A stretch of DNA of 64,000 nucleotides from Planctomycetota bacterium (lineage in GTDB: Bacteria; Planctomycetota; UBA1135; UBA2386). The stretch lies in the NCBI GenBank assembly GCA_016794425.1, contig JAEUHR010000030.1, forward strand, positions 1-64,000, given 5' to 3'. The notes beneath the pieces are model-generated. The model saw only the letters and a list, made by a program, of their open reading frames with translations, was not told where the DNA came from and did no database searches. The translations under genes and the position numbers were made by a program. Positions 22,774-31,419 of the stretch are shown here, piece by piece (positions within the stretch are counted from its first letter, which is position 1; each line of letters begins with the position of its first letter).

Positions 22774-23598
22774 ATGCCCGCTCCCGCGCCCTCGCATCGC
22801 ACCCTCGCCCGCGACGTCGCGCAGTTCGTGCACGAACGCACGCCGCTGCGCCCGCGCGTGGCGATGCTGCTCGGCACCGGCCACGCGTCGATCGCCAACC
22901 AGCTGAAGGACAAGGTCGTCCTGCCCGGCGACGACCTGCCGGGCGCACCGCTGCACGCGCCGCTGCTGGTCGGCCTGCTCGAAGGCGTGCCGGTCGCCGT
23001 CGCCGACGCGCCGCTGGCGATCTACGAAGGCCTGACCGCAACCGAACTGGCGCTGCCGGTGCGGGTCCTGAAGGCGCTCGGCTGCGAGGTGCTGATCCTG
23101 ACCGCCGGCGCCGCGAGCCTGTGCCAGCAGATCGAGCCGGGCATGGTCGCGATCGTCGAAGACCACCTGAACTGGAGCGGCATGCACCCGCTGATCGGCC
23201 CGAACGACGACCAGCTCGGCCCGCGCTTCCCCGACATGAGCGAACCGTACGACCGCGAGTGGCAGGAGGTCGCGCGCGACGTCGCCGTCCGCGCCGGCAT
23301 TCCGTGCCTGCCGGGAGTGTTCGCCGCCGTCGCCGGGCCGAGCATGCCGACGCGCGCCGAGTACCGGTTCCTGCGCCAGGCCGGCGCCGACCTCGTCGGC
23401 ATGTCGCTGGTGCCCGAAGTCATCGCCGCCGTGCACGTCGGCTTCCAGGTGCTCGCGCTGGTCGGCGTCACGCAGCAGCTCTCGGTCGGCAAGTCGGCGC
23501 AGGTGTCGATCGAAGCGATGATCGAGGCCGCCGACCTCGCCGCGCCGCGCATGGCGAGCCTGCTGGTCGGCATCGTCGCCGCCGCGCGCGAACGCTGA
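22774..23598 (+). CDS. Purine nucleoside phosphorylase homologue with altered active site
   Basis: This 274-residue protein of the PNP/MTAP trimeric family has the clear landmarks EDHLNWSGMHPLIGPNDDQL, RFPDMSEPYD, AGPS and GADLVGMSLVPEV. Aligned by eye with human PNP, key residues differ: Arg84 and His86 (phosphate and ribose contacts) are Pro80 and Ala82, Asn115 is Ala111, Glu201 is Pro182, and Asn243 is Gln224. Only the GTG phosphate loop (34-36) and Ser201 of GMS are kept. Ordinary purine phosphorolysis is therefore unlikely. It may have another ligand or be inactive. It sits directly before purN. Confidence 0.82.
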   Translation: MPAPAPSHRTLARDVAQFVHERTPLRPRVAMLLGTGHASIANQLKDKVVLPGDDLPGAPLHAPLLVGLLEGVPVAVADAPLAIYEGLTATELALPVRVLKALGCEVLILTAGAASLCQQIEPGMVAIVEDHLNWSGMHPLIGPNDDQLGPRFPDMSEPYDREWQEVARDVAVRAGIPCLPGVFAAVAGPSMPTRAEYRFLRQAGADLVGMSLVPEVIAAVHVGFQVLALVGVTQQLSVGKSAQVSIEAMIEAADLAAPRMASLLVGIVAAARER

Positions 23599-23606
23599 AG
23601 GCTGCC

Positions 23607-24203
23607 GTGGCGACGCCCTCCCACCTGCGACCGCGCCTCGGAGTGCTGCTCAGCGGCACCGGCCGCACGCTGCAGAACCTGCTGGACCGGATCGGCGACG
23701 GCCGCCTGCGCGCGTCGATCGCCGGCGTCGCCGCCGACCGCGCCGATGCGTTCGGGCTGCAGCGGGCCATGGACTCGGGGCTCGAGACGCGCGTGCTGCG
23801 GGAACCGTCGGCGATCTGGTCGTGGCTGCTCGAACTCGACGTCGACCTCGTCGTGCTGGCCGGCTACCTGCGGCTGTTGCCGATCGTGCCGGAGTTCGAC
23901 GGCCGCGTGCTGAACATCCACCCGTCGCTGCTGCCCAGGCACGGCGGCAAGGGCATGCACGGCGACCGCGTGCACGCCGCGGTGCTGGCGGCCGGCGATG
24001 CCGAGTCGGGCTGCACGGCCCACCTGTGCAACGCGCGCTACGACGACGGCCGGATCCTGCTGCAGGCGCGCGTGCCGGTGCGCCGTGACGACACGCCGGC
24101 GACGCTGGCGGCGCGGGTGTTCGCGGCCGAGTGCGAGGTCTACCCGACGGCGATCACGCTGCGCTGGCAGGAGCTGCAGCAGGACACGACCGCCGCGCCG
24201 TGA
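23607..24203 (+). CDS. purN: Phosphoribosylglycinamide formyltransferase
   Basis: This 198-residue enzyme transfers a formyl group from 10-formyl-tetrahydrofolate to GAR in purine synthesis. The catalytic triad is present: Asn103 and His105 in VLNIHPSLLP, and Asp146 in RYDDGRIL. GVLLSGTGRTLQNLL is the N-terminal phosphate-binding loop and VLAGYLRLLP the folate-side segment. The GTG at 23607 has GAAGG 7 bases upstream. The loop after NIHPSLLP (RHGGKGMHG) is typical. It lies 8 bases after the PNP homologue, suggesting one transcript. Confidence 0.93.
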   Translation: MATPSHLRPRLGVLLSGTGRTLQNLLDRIGDGRLRASIAGVAADRADAFGLQRAMDSGLETRVLREPSAIWSWLLELDVDLVVLAGYLRLLPIVPEFDGRVLNIHPSLLPRHGGKGMHGDRVHAAVLAAGDAESGCTAHLCNARYDDGRILLQARVPVRRDDTPATLAARVFAAECEVYPTAITLRWQELQQDTTAAP

Positions 24204-24241
24204 CGCGACCGGCGGTCGGCGACCGGCGATCCCGGTGCGCG
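24204..24241. terminator. Weak convergent hairpin between purN and the zinc protease gene
   Basis: CGCGACCGG (24204-24212) can pair with CCGGTGCGCG (24232-24241) with one bulged base. It lies between two convergent genes. No T-tract is present, so the call rests on position and pairing only. Confidence 0.3.
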
Positions 24242-24245
24242 GCGC

Positions 24246-24965
24246 TCACTCTTCGCGCGACTGCGCGCCGAAGATCTGCAGCCCCCAGTAGAGCAGCTGC
24301 ATCAGCGACGCGGCGGCGGCGGCGACGTAGGTCAACGCGGCGGCGTCGAGCACCTTCTTGGCGCCGACCAGTTCGTCCGCTGCCAGCACGCCGCTCTGCT
24401 GCAGCGTCGCCAGCGCGCGCTTGCTGGCGTCGAACTCGACCGGCAGCGTGACCAGCGTGAAGACCGTGGTCGCGCCGAACAGGATCAGGCCGATCCACGC
24501 CAGCGTCATCGAGCCGCTGGCGGCAGCCATGCCGAGGCCGATCAGGATCAGGATCTCGCCGAGACCGGTGCCGAGGCCGGCGACCGGCACCCAGGCCGAG
24601 CGGAACTGCAGCGGGCCGTAGCGGTGCGCGTGCTGGATCGCGTGGCCGACTTCGTGCGCCGCGACGCCCAGCGCGGCGATGCTGTTGCTGGCATAGACCG
24701 GCTCGCTGAGACGCAGCGTGCGCGAACGCGGGTCGTAGTGGTCCGTCAGCTGGCCGGGCACCGCCTCGACGGCGACATCGTGGATGCCATGCGCCTGCAG
24801 GATCGCGCGCGCGACCTGGGCCCCCGAGAAACCGGACCGCGACGGCACTTCGGACCAGCGCGTGAACGCCCGCTTGACGCGGCTCGAGGCCCACAGGCTC
24901 AAGACGAGACCGACGCCGAGGATCAACCAGTAGATGGGATTGGTCGTGAGGACGAAGGCGAGCAT
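24246..24965 (-). CDS. Membrane zinc metallopeptidase, YugP family
   Basis: This 239-residue protein has the motif AAHEVGHAIQHAHRY, with His104, Glu105 and His108 as the zincin site. Hydrophobic segments lie near residues 8-25, 123-145, 150-175 and 205-228, giving the usual YugP layout of an N-terminal span, a catalytic part and C-terminal spans. The conserved VPGQLTDHYDPRSRTLRLSE precedes the active site. Such neutral zinc proteases are widespread and their substrates are mostly unknown. It diverges from the pirin gene over 124 bases. Confidence 0.9.
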   Translation of the reverse strand: MLAFVLTTNPIYWLILGVGLVLSLWASSRVKRAFTRWSEVPSRSGFSGAQVARAILQAHGIHDVAVEAVPGQLTDHYDPRSRTLRLSEPVYASNSIAALGVAAHEVGHAIQHAHRYGPLQFRSAWVPVAGLGTGLGEILILIGLGMAAASGSMTLAWIGLILFGATTVFTLVTLPVEFDASKRALATLQQSGVLAADELVGAKKVLDAAALTYVAAAAASLMQLLYWGLQIFGAQSREE

Positions 24966-25089
24966 GGTGGTGATTCGGGCCGGAACGCCCGATGGAGCGC
25001 GGTGTTAGCACGCCACGGCGGCGACGCAAGCGAACTCCGCGGCCGGTCCCGATTGCAGCCGATCGCCGGTGGCCCTACAGCCCGGCCCC

Positions 25090-25797
25090 ATGAAGTTCGC
25101 CCATCGCCCGGCCGAGTCCCGCGGCCAGTTCGACCACGGCTGGCTGCGCACCGCCCACACGTTCTCGTTCGCGGACTACCACGACCCGGCCCATGTGCAC
25201 TTCCGCAGCCTGCGCGTGATCAACGAAGACCACGTCGCCGGCGGCACCGGGTTCGGCATGCACCCGCACCGCGACATGGAGATCCTGACCTGGATCCTCG
25301 CCGGTTCGCTGGAGCACGAGGACAGCATGGGGCACCGGCAGGTGATCCGACCGGGTGAGGTCCAGGTGATGTCGGCCGGCACCGGCGTGCTGCACAGCGA
25401 ACGCAATCCCAGCCCGAGCGAACCGGTCCACCTGCTGCAGATCTGGCTGTTCCCCGACCGGCGCGGCCTGCCGCCGCGCTACGAGCAGCGCGCCACCGAT
25501 CCCGCCGCGATGGCCGGCAAGCTGTTGTTGCTCGCCGCGCCGCCCGGCGCCGGCGGCACCGTGGCGATCCACCAGGACGCCCGCATCCACGGCACCCGGC
25601 TCGCGCGCGGCCAGTCGGTCGACCTGCCGGTCGCCCCCGGCCGCGGCATCTGGGTGCAGGTCGCCCGCGGCAGCGTCACGGTGGCCGGCCACGCGCTGGC
25701 CCAGGGCGACGGTGCGGCGATCGAGGACGTCGACCGCGTGGCGCTGGCCGGCCTCGGCGCCGACCCGGCGGAACTGCTGGTGTTCGACCTCGGCTGA
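25090..25797 (+). CDS. Pirin family protein (YhhW-like, possible quercetin 2,3-dioxygenase)
   Basis: This 235-residue bicupin-type protein has metal-binding residues in the N-terminal cupin: GMHPHRDMEI gives two His, followed by LEHEDS and GTGVLHSERN. The start HGWLRTAHTFSFADYHDP matches E. coli YhhW. The ATG at 25090 was chosen because it aligns with that protein; a GTG at 25069 is in frame. Some family members cleave quercetin in vitro, but the physiological role is open. Confidence 0.9.
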   Translation: MKFAHRPAESRGQFDHGWLRTAHTFSFADYHDPAHVHFRSLRVINEDHVAGGTGFGMHPHRDMEILTWILAGSLEHEDSMGHRQVIRPGEVQVMSAGTGVLHSERNPSPSEPVHLLQIWLFPDRRGLPPRYEQRATDPAAMAGKLLLLAAPPGAGGTVAIHQDARIHGTRLARGQSVDLPVAPGRGIWVQVARGSVTVAGHALAQGDGAAIEDVDRVALAGLGADPAELLVFDLG

Positions 25798-25847
25798 CCA
25801 CCCCCCGCTGGCGCGCGCGGCTCCGGTCGCGACAATGCGCCGCGGCC

Positions 25848-26975
25848 ATGTGGATCGCGTGCGCCCTGCTGACGGTGGTTGCCCAAGCACCAGAGGGCGT
25901 CGATGCCTCGGCCTCGACGCGCGAGGAAGCGCCGTGGTGTTCGCCCGAACAGGCGGTGCGCTGCGCCGAGGCCGCCGACCGCGGTCTGCGCTGGCTGGCG
26001 GCCCAGCAGAGCGAAACGGGCTGCTGGACCGGCCACGTCGGCCACAAGCAGCAGGACAACTACGTGCTGCTCTACCAGGCGCTGTCGGTCGACGGCCAGC
26101 GGCGCTCGGGCCACGGCCACCTCGGCGTCACGGCGCTGTGCGGGCTCGCGTTCCTGTCCGGCGGGCACCTGCCCGACCGCGGTGAGCACGCGACCGTCGT
26201 GCAGCGTGCGACCGACTACGTGGTCCGCTGCGGCATCGAGAACGGCTACCTGACCGACTCGGGCACGCGCATGTACAGCCACGCGTTCGCGACGCTGTTC
26301 CTGGCCGAGGTCTACGGCATGGCAGCCAACGACGCCGCGCGCGCGGCGCTCGAGCGGGCGGTCACGCTGATCGTCGACTGCCAGAATGCGCACGGCGGCT
26401 GGCGCTACAACCCGTTCGACCGCGAGACCGACATGTCGGTGACGGTCTGCCAGCTGCAGGCGCTGCGCGCCGCGCGCAACATCGGCATCCGCGTGCCGGT
26501 CGCGACGATCGACCGCGCGCTGGCCTACGTGCAGGCCAGCCGCGTGCCGGACGGCCCGAGCCGCGGCCTGTTCTACTACAAGATCCACGGCCGCGGCGCC
26601 TATCAGAAGGAACGCGAGTACGCGATCAACGCCGCCGCGCTGACCGCCCTGACCAGCGCCGGCATCCACGACGCGGACGTGGCCGACCCGGTGCTCGAGT
26701 TCCTGCAGGGCGAGTACGCCGGCGTCGCCAGCCCCGGCTACCGCGCCCACTACTACTTCTGGTACGGCAACTACTACGCGGCGCAGGCCTTCTACCAGCA
26801 CGGCGGTTCCCGCTGTCGCAGCTTCTTTGCCCGGCTCGCCGACGACCTGCTGGCGACCCAGATGCGGGACGGCCGGTGGCGCAACGACACCGGGCCCGGC
26901 GACGCGTTCGGCACCGCGGTCGCGTGCATCCTGCTGCAGATGCCCAAGCAGTATCTGCCCATCTTCCAGCGCTGA
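25848..26975 (+). CDS. Secreted prenyltransferase/squalene-oxidase-repeat protein
   Basis: This 375-residue protein has a short signal peptide (MWIACALLTVVAQA). The remainder is an alpha/alpha toroid: AADRGLRWLAAQQSETGCW, GHGHLGVTALCGLAFLSGG, MYSHAFATLFLAEVYG, IVDCQNAHGGWRYNP, and a last repeat with WRNDTGPGDAFGTAVACILL. These QxxxGxW-like repeats are typical of the terpenoid-cyclase fold, but no cyclase acid motif is visible. Close relatives are abundant in planctomycetes as secreted proteins of unknown role. The next gene, encoding an outer-membrane protein, starts 71 bases downstream on the same strand. Confidence 0.85.
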   Translation: MWIACALLTVVAQAPEGVDASASTREEAPWCSPEQAVRCAEAADRGLRWLAAQQSETGCWTGHVGHKQQDNYVLLYQALSVDGQRRSGHGHLGVTALCGLAFLSGGHLPDRGEHATVVQRATDYVVRCGIENGYLTDSGTRMYSHAFATLFLAEVYGMAANDAARAALERAVTLIVDCQNAHGGWRYNPFDRETDMSVTVCQLQALRAARNIGIRVPVATIDRALAYVQASRVPDGPSRGLFYYKIHGRGAYQKEREYAINAAALTALTSAGIHDADVADPVLEFLQGEYAGVASPGYRAHYYFWYGNYYAAQAFYQHGGSRCRSFFARLADDLLATQMRDGRWRNDTGPGDAFGTAVACILLQMPKQYLPIFQR

Positions 26976-27046
26976 CCTTTGCGCTTGATTCCGCCCCCAG
27001 CCCGGTGAGGATTCGGGCCGGTCAAACCAACGGTCAGACAGGGAGT

Positions 27047-28114
27047 ATGCGAAACCAACTCGCGCGTGGCGCTCTCGCCGCGTGCCTCGCCGCCGGCGCT
27101 GCCGCGGCCCAGGCACCGGCATCCGAGGACAATCGAATCGGTGGACTCCGCTCGGACGAACTGCGGGCGTCGTTGTACGAAGGCTGGGGCGAGGTGCCGC
27201 AGGACGACCAGTACTCGCTGCACAGCATGTTCCAGCAGAACCACGGCGACTTCATGAACCGCCGCGAGCGCTTCCGGCCGCAGATCGACCTGCGCGCGAG
27301 CTTCCTGCCGAACCAGCGCATCCGCAACGAGCAGGGCCACTTCGACCAGGCCGGCTACGGCATCGACGTCGACGCGCCGATCCTGGTGTCGCCGGACGGC
27401 TATCTGAAGTTCGGTTTCTACGGCCACGGCCGCAGCTACCAGTTCTCGGACCAGTTCGGCCGCGCCGGCAACGGCGCCGCGCTGCCCGACGACAGCCTGT
27501 TCGCGGCCGGCCTGGTGCTGGGCTTCGGCGTGTTCCTCGACCACGCCGGCAACATCCTGTTCGAGTGCGAGACGCGGCCCGGCGCGTGGTCCGACCTCGA
27601 TGGCGGCCTGCACCACGAGGACTTCGACTTCCCGTCGTGGGCGACGTTGACGTTCCGCGCGATGGACAGCCTCTTCTTCAAGGTCGGCGCGCGCTACAAC
27701 CAGGTCTACGAAGACGCGCCGTGGCTGCCGATCGTCGGCATGAACTGGGAGCCCATCGACGGCTTCCGCTTCGACCTCGAACTGCCGGAGCACGTCGAGT
27801 TCTCGTTCTGGCCGTCGCCGAGCACCGGCATCCTGCTGGGCGCCGAGGTCACCGGCGCCGAGTACCACGTGCGCTCGTCGCTCGCCGATCAGGAGAACAG
27901 CCCGCCGGCGCGCGAGGACCTGCGGGTGCAGGAGATCATCGCCTACCTCGGCCTGATCTACCGCATGAACGACTTCACGTCGCTGAGCGTGCGCGGCGGC
28001 GCCATCGTCGCCGGCGACTACGACCTCACCAGCGGCCAGAACGGCTTCAACAACGTCGAAGGCACGCTGAGCGGGACGGTGTTCGCCGAGGTGTCGTTCG
28101 GCGTGAACTTCTGA
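27047..28114 (+). CDS. DUF6268-like outer-membrane beta-barrel protein
   Basis: This 355-residue protein has a signal peptide (RNQLARGALAACLAAGAAAAQA). It then shows many alternating hydrophobic strands (LKFGFYGHGRSYQF, FAAGLVLGFGVFLD, SLFFKVGARYNQVYED, GILLGAEVTGAEYHV) and ends in VFAEVSFGVNF. A C-terminal phenylalanine is the classic outer-membrane barrel assembly signal. The composition and the periodic strands fit DUF6268-type barrels found in planctomycetes. The ATG at 27047 follows GGGAG closely. The gene ends inside a strong hairpin. Confidence 0.72.
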   Translation: MRNQLARGALAACLAAGAAAAQAPASEDNRIGGLRSDELRASLYEGWGEVPQDDQYSLHSMFQQNHGDFMNRRERFRPQIDLRASFLPNQRIRNEQGHFDQAGYGIDVDAPILVSPDGYLKFGFYGHGRSYQFSDQFGRAGNGAALPDDSLFAAGLVLGFGVFLDHAGNILFECETRPGAWSDLDGGLHHEDFDFPSWATLTFRAMDSLFFKVGARYNQVYEDAPWLPIVGMNWEPIDGFRFDLELPEHVEFSFWPSPSTGILLGAEVTGAEYHVRSSLADQENSPPAREDLRVQEIIAYLGLIYRMNDFTSLSVRGGAIVAGDYDLTSGQNGFNNVEGTLSGTVFAEVSFGVNF

Positions 28115-28140
28115 TCGCCGCGCTGCGCGCGGCCATCAGA
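28110..28140. terminator. Strong hairpin at the end of the outer-membrane protein gene
   Basis: TCTGAT-C-GCCGCGC (28110-28123) pairs with GCGCGGC-C-ATCAGA (28127-28140), with only a C-C mismatch and a 3-base loop. The stop codon TGA (28112-28114) lies in the left arm. This is the strongest terminator-like structure I see in the window, though it lacks a T-tract. Confidence 0.6.
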
Positions 28141-28150
28141 AGTGGGTCCC

Positions 28151-28213
28151 CCGTTGCGCGGCCGGGCGGCAACCACGGCGCATGACGGCAACCAACCCGG
28201 ACTCGCGCAACGG
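28151..28213. repeat. 10-bp inverted repeat enclosing a 9-bp direct repeat
   Basis: CCGTTGCGCG (28151-28160) is the exact reverse complement of 28204-28213. The 43-base interior carries CGGCAACCA twice, at 28167-28175 and 28186-28194. The structure lies 25 bases past the arginase stop on the minus strand and may serve as its terminator. Confidence 0.5.
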
Positions 28214-28237
28214 CGCGCTCCGCGCGGGGTCGACCGG

Positions 28238-29167
28238 CTACAGGATCCGCTTGCCGAAGGCGCTCAGGATCACGTCGACGGCGACCTCGCCGGACTGGTT
28301 CTTGACGTCGAGGATCGGGTTCAGCTCGGTGACCTCGAGGCTGGTCATGCGACCCGTGTCGCTGACCATCTCCATCAGCAGGTTCGCCTCGCGCCAGCTG
28401 ATGCCGCCCTTGACCGGCGTGCCGGTGCCGGGCACGTCGCGTGGATCCATGCCGTCGAGGTCGAACGAGACGTGGAACCCGGCCGTGCCGTCACTCGCGA
28501 ACCCGATCGCCTCCTGCATGATCGCGCGCATGCCGCGCTCGTCGACGTCGCGCATCGTGTAGGCGTGGATGCCGGAGCGCTTGATGTTCTGGCGCTCGAC
28601 CTCGTCGATGTCGCGGATGCCGATCAGGCACACGTGGCGGCGGTCGACCTTCGGCCAGAACCCACCCATCTCGACCAGGCGCGGGTGGCCCATGCCGATC
28701 ACGGTCGCCAGCGGCATGCCGTGGATGTTGCCGGTCGGCGACGTCTCCGGCGTGTTCATGTCGCCGTGCGCGTCGACCCAGATCAGGCCGATCTTCTGGT
28801 CGCGTTCGCGGTAGAACTCGCTGACGCCGGCCACCGTGCCGATCGCGATGCTGTGGTCGCCACCGAGCACGACCGGCACCTCGCCCAGTTCGAGCGAACG
28901 GCGCACGCGCAGCCGCAGCCGGTTGCAGACGTGGTAGATCGGCTCGAGGTAGCGCGCGTTGGCGGTGCCGGGGTCGCGGGTCTCGGGTGCCGGCACGCCG
29001 ACGTCACCGTCGTCCTCGACGCGCAGGCCGAGCTGGCGCAGGCCCTGGCTGACGCCGGCGATGCGGATCGCCGACGGGCCCATGTCGACGCCGCGGCGGC
29101 CGGCGCCGAGGTCCATCGGCACGCCGACGATGCGAACGGTCCTTGGCTGGGTCGTGGTCTCCACCAT
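28238..29167 (-). CDS. rocF: Arginase
   Basis: This 309-residue binuclear manganese enzyme splits arginine into ornithine and urea. The metal ligands are present: GGDHSIAIG, DAHGDMN and SFDLDGMDP. GVPMDLGAGRRGVDMGPSAI and the substrate-side GNIHGMP are characteristic of arginases and not of agmatinases. The length is standard. The ATG at 29167 has a TAGGCT hexamer 11 bases upstream (29178-29183). The SAM hydrolase gene ends 13 bases upstream on the same strand, so the two are probably co-transcribed. Confidence 0.93.
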   Translation of the reverse strand: MVETTTQPRTVRIVGVPMDLGAGRRGVDMGPSAIRIAGVSQGLRQLGLRVEDDGDVGVPAPETRDPGTANARYLEPIYHVCNRLRLRVRRSLELGEVPVVLGGDHSIAIGTVAGVSEFYRERDQKIGLIWVDAHGDMNTPETSPTGNIHGMPLATVIGMGHPRLVEMGGFWPKVDRRHVCLIGIRDIDEVERQNIKRSGIHAYTMRDVDERGMRAIMQEAIGFASDGTAGFHVSFDLDGMDPRDVPGTGTPVKGGISWREANLLMEMVSDTGRMTSLEVTELNPILDVKNQSGEVAVDVILSAFGKRIL

Positions 29168-29180
29168 GAGGCCGAACAGC

Positions 29181-29948
29181 CTACCCGCCGGCCAGTCGGA
29201 TCGGAGCCCCGCGCTGCAAACCCAGCCGGGTCGCTGCGTTGCCGCCGTTCTCGGCGACCTCGAGCAGCCCGTACGAGCCCACCAGCGCCAGCAGTTCGCC
29301 GCGGCGCACGTCGGCATACGTGCCGTGCACGGGCACCGAGCGCCCGCCGAGCTCCACGCGCGCGTGGCCGGCGAGGCTCCGCGCCGGCACGTTGGTGATC
29401 AGGTTGCCGAAGCCGTCGACGTGCACCACCTGCGGCGCGCCGGTGAACGGCACCTCACCCGGCGCCGGATCGTCGATGCGCGGCCCCAGCGACGCGAACC
29501 CGTAGCGGCCGTTGGCGAGCCAGCCGGCGACCGGCGCGAACAGATCGCGGCCGTGGAAGGTGCGCGACAAGTCACGCAGCTGCAGCAGTTCGGCATCGAG
29601 CGCGCGCACCTCGGCGGCGGCGTCCTGCGCCAGCACCGCCGCCAGCAGCCCGTTGTCGGGGGCGAGCCAGAAGCCGTCGCAGGCGGCGACCGCGAGCGCA
29701 CGCCGCGCCGAACCGACGCCCGGATCGACGACCGCCACGTGCACGGTGCCGATCGGGAAGCGGCCGATCGCTGCGGCGACATGGAACGCGCCGGTTGCGA
29801 CGTCCTGCGGCGGCACCTCGTGGCCGAGGTCGACCAGCACGGCCTTCGGGTTCGCGCGCAGCACGGCGCCCTTCATGACGCCGACGTACGGATCGCGGTG
29901 GCCGAAGTCGGTCAGCAGCGTGACGATGCCGGACGGGCGCGGAACCAT
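29181..29948 (-). CDS. SAM hydroxide adenosyltransferase (DUF62) family protein
   Basis: This 255-residue protein has the family signature IVTLLTDFGHRDPYVGVMKG, VVDPGVGSARRALAV, the APDNGLL loop, FHGRDLFAP and a C-terminal beta-barrel with DGFGNLITN. The family catalyses hydrolysis of S-adenosylmethionine to adenosine and methionine and is related to fluorinases and chlorinases. The fluorinase-specific residues cannot be judged reliably from sequence alone, so halogenation is not claimed. The ATG at 29948 fits the start of the first domain. Confidence 0.9.
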   Translation of the reverse strand: MVPRPSGIVTLLTDFGHRDPYVGVMKGAVLRANPKAVLVDLGHEVPPQDVATGAFHVAAAIGRFPIGTVHVAVVDPGVGSARRALAVAACDGFWLAPDNGLLAAVLAQDAAAEVRALDAELLQLRDLSRTFHGRDLFAPVAGWLANGRYGFASLGPRIDDPAPGEVPFTGAPQVVHVDGFGNLITNVPARSLAGHARVELGGRSVPVHGTYADVRRGELLALVGSYGLLEVAENGGNAATRLGLQRGAPIRLAGG

Positions 29949-30068
29949 GAGGGCAGGCAGCCAAGCAGGTGCGGCACCGCTGCGCAAGCCGCCGCGCGGT
30001 GACGGCCTGTCGCCCCCGCCTGCCGCCACGACCACGTTGCGCCCGGCGGACCGCAGAGCGCCATCGCT

Positions 30069-31406
30069 CTAGTGGTCGACCGGGTGCCCGAGGATCGCGA
30101 ACAGCTCGCCGCGCTTCTGTTCCATCAGCGCCTTCGTGTCGGCCTCGAGGCACATGCGCAGGAACGGCTCCGTGTTGCTCGGCCGCACGTTCACCCACCA
30201 GGTCGGGTAGGTCACGGTGATGCCGTCGAGGAAGTCGATCGTGGCGTCCTTGTACTTCGCCTCGACGGCCTTCATCAGCGCCGCCTTGTCGGCGACCTTG
30301 AAGTTGATCTCGCCGGTGCCGTGGTACTTGCGCAGCGGATCCGCCGCCTGCTTCAGCGTCTTCTTCTCCTGGCTGAGCTGGTTCAGCACCAGGATCGCCG
30401 CCAGCACGCCGCAGTCGGTGTAGTAGTTCTCGGCGAAGTAGAAGTGGCCCGACAGTTCGCCGCCGCCGATGCAGTCGGTGCGGCGCATGGTCTCCTTCAT
30501 GAACGAGTGGCCGACGCGCTCGCGCACGGGGCGGCCGCCGAGCTTCTGGATCTCCTCCGGCACGACCTTGCTCGAGCGCAGGTCGTAGATGATGCCCTTG
30601 CCGGGATGCCGCTGCAGCATGCCGCGCGCGAGGATCACGGTGATCAGGTCGGCGTGCACCGTGCGGCCCTCTTCGTCGACGAACGCGCAGCGGTCGGCGT
30701 CACCGTCGAACGCGAGCCCGAGCGCGGCCTTGTGCCGCTTCACCAGCGCCCGCAGGTCGTCGAGGTTCGACTCCTTCAGCGGGTTCGCCTCGTGGTTCGG
30801 GAAGGTGCCGTCGAGCTGCTCGTACAGCGAGACGACCTTCAGACCCGGGATCGCGGCGAAGATCGCCGGCGACTCGTTGGCGCCCATGCCGTTCGCGTAG
30901 TCGACGCAGATCGTCATCGGCGCGATGCCCTTGGCGAACGACGCGATGTGCTGCACCCAGTCGCGCTTCAGATCGACCTGGTCCCGCTTGCCGTGCTTCG
31001 CGGCCGGCTTCGGCTCGGGGCCCTGCACGAGCCGTTCGATGTCCTTGATGCCGGTGTCGCCGGACATCGGCCGGGCCTCGCGGCGGCAGAGCTTGAAGCC
31101 GATGTACTCCTTCGGGTTGTGCGACGCGGTGACGGCGAGGCCGCCGTCGCACGGCAGCTTGCCGATCGCGTAGTAGACCATCGGCGTCGACGCGAGGCCG
31201 ATGTCGACGACGTCGCAGCCCTGTTCGAGCATGCCGGCGATCACCGAGTCCTGGATCTCCGGCGCCATCGTGCGCATGTCGCGCCCGACGACCAGGCGCT
31301 TGGCGGCGAGGAACTGCACCATCGCGGCACCGATCCGGCGCGCGGTGCGGGCGTCGATCTGATCGGGGTAGGTGCCGCGGATGTCGTAGGCCTTGAAGAT
31401 GCTCAC
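30069..31406 (-). CDS. manB: Phosphomannomutase/phosphoglucomutase
   Basis: This 445-residue alpha-D-phosphohexomutase has the start IFKAYDIRGTYP. The phosphoserine loop TASHNP lies near residue 98, the metal-binding loop is FDGDADRCAF, the sugar loop GGELSGHFYF and the phosphate-binding loop RPSNTEPFLR, in the standard order. It provides mannose-1-phosphate or glucose-1-phosphate for glycans. The start is the GTG at 31406, with AGGAAA about 8 bases upstream. Threonine aldolase lies 13 bases upstream on the same strand. Confidence 0.93.
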   Translation of the reverse strand: MSIFKAYDIRGTYPDQIDARTARRIGAAMVQFLAAKRLVVGRDMRTMAPEIQDSVIAGMLEQGCDVVDIGLASTPMVYYAIGKLPCDGGLAVTASHNPKEYIGFKLCRREARPMSGDTGIKDIERLVQGPEPKPAAKHGKRDQVDLKRDWVQHIASFAKGIAPMTICVDYANGMGANESPAIFAAIPGLKVVSLYEQLDGTFPNHEANPLKESNLDDLRALVKRHKAALGLAFDGDADRCAFVDEEGRTVHADLITVILARGMLQRHPGKGIIYDLRSSKVVPEEIQKLGGRPVRERVGHSFMKETMRRTDCIGGGELSGHFYFAENYYTDCGVLAAILVLNQLSQEKKTLKQAADPLRKYHGTGEINFKVADKAALMKAVEAKYKDATIDFLDGITVTYPTWWVNVRPSNTEPFLRMCLEADTKALMEQKRGELFAILGHPVDH

Positions 31407-31419
31407 GGACGGTTTCCTT

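Noticed and set aside
29181..29948. A halogenase (fluorinase/chlorinase) reading of the SAM hydrolase
   Set aside because: The protein has the general DUF62 pattern and no neighbouring halometabolite genes. The specific residues cannot be confirmed by eye, so only the hydrolase family is called.
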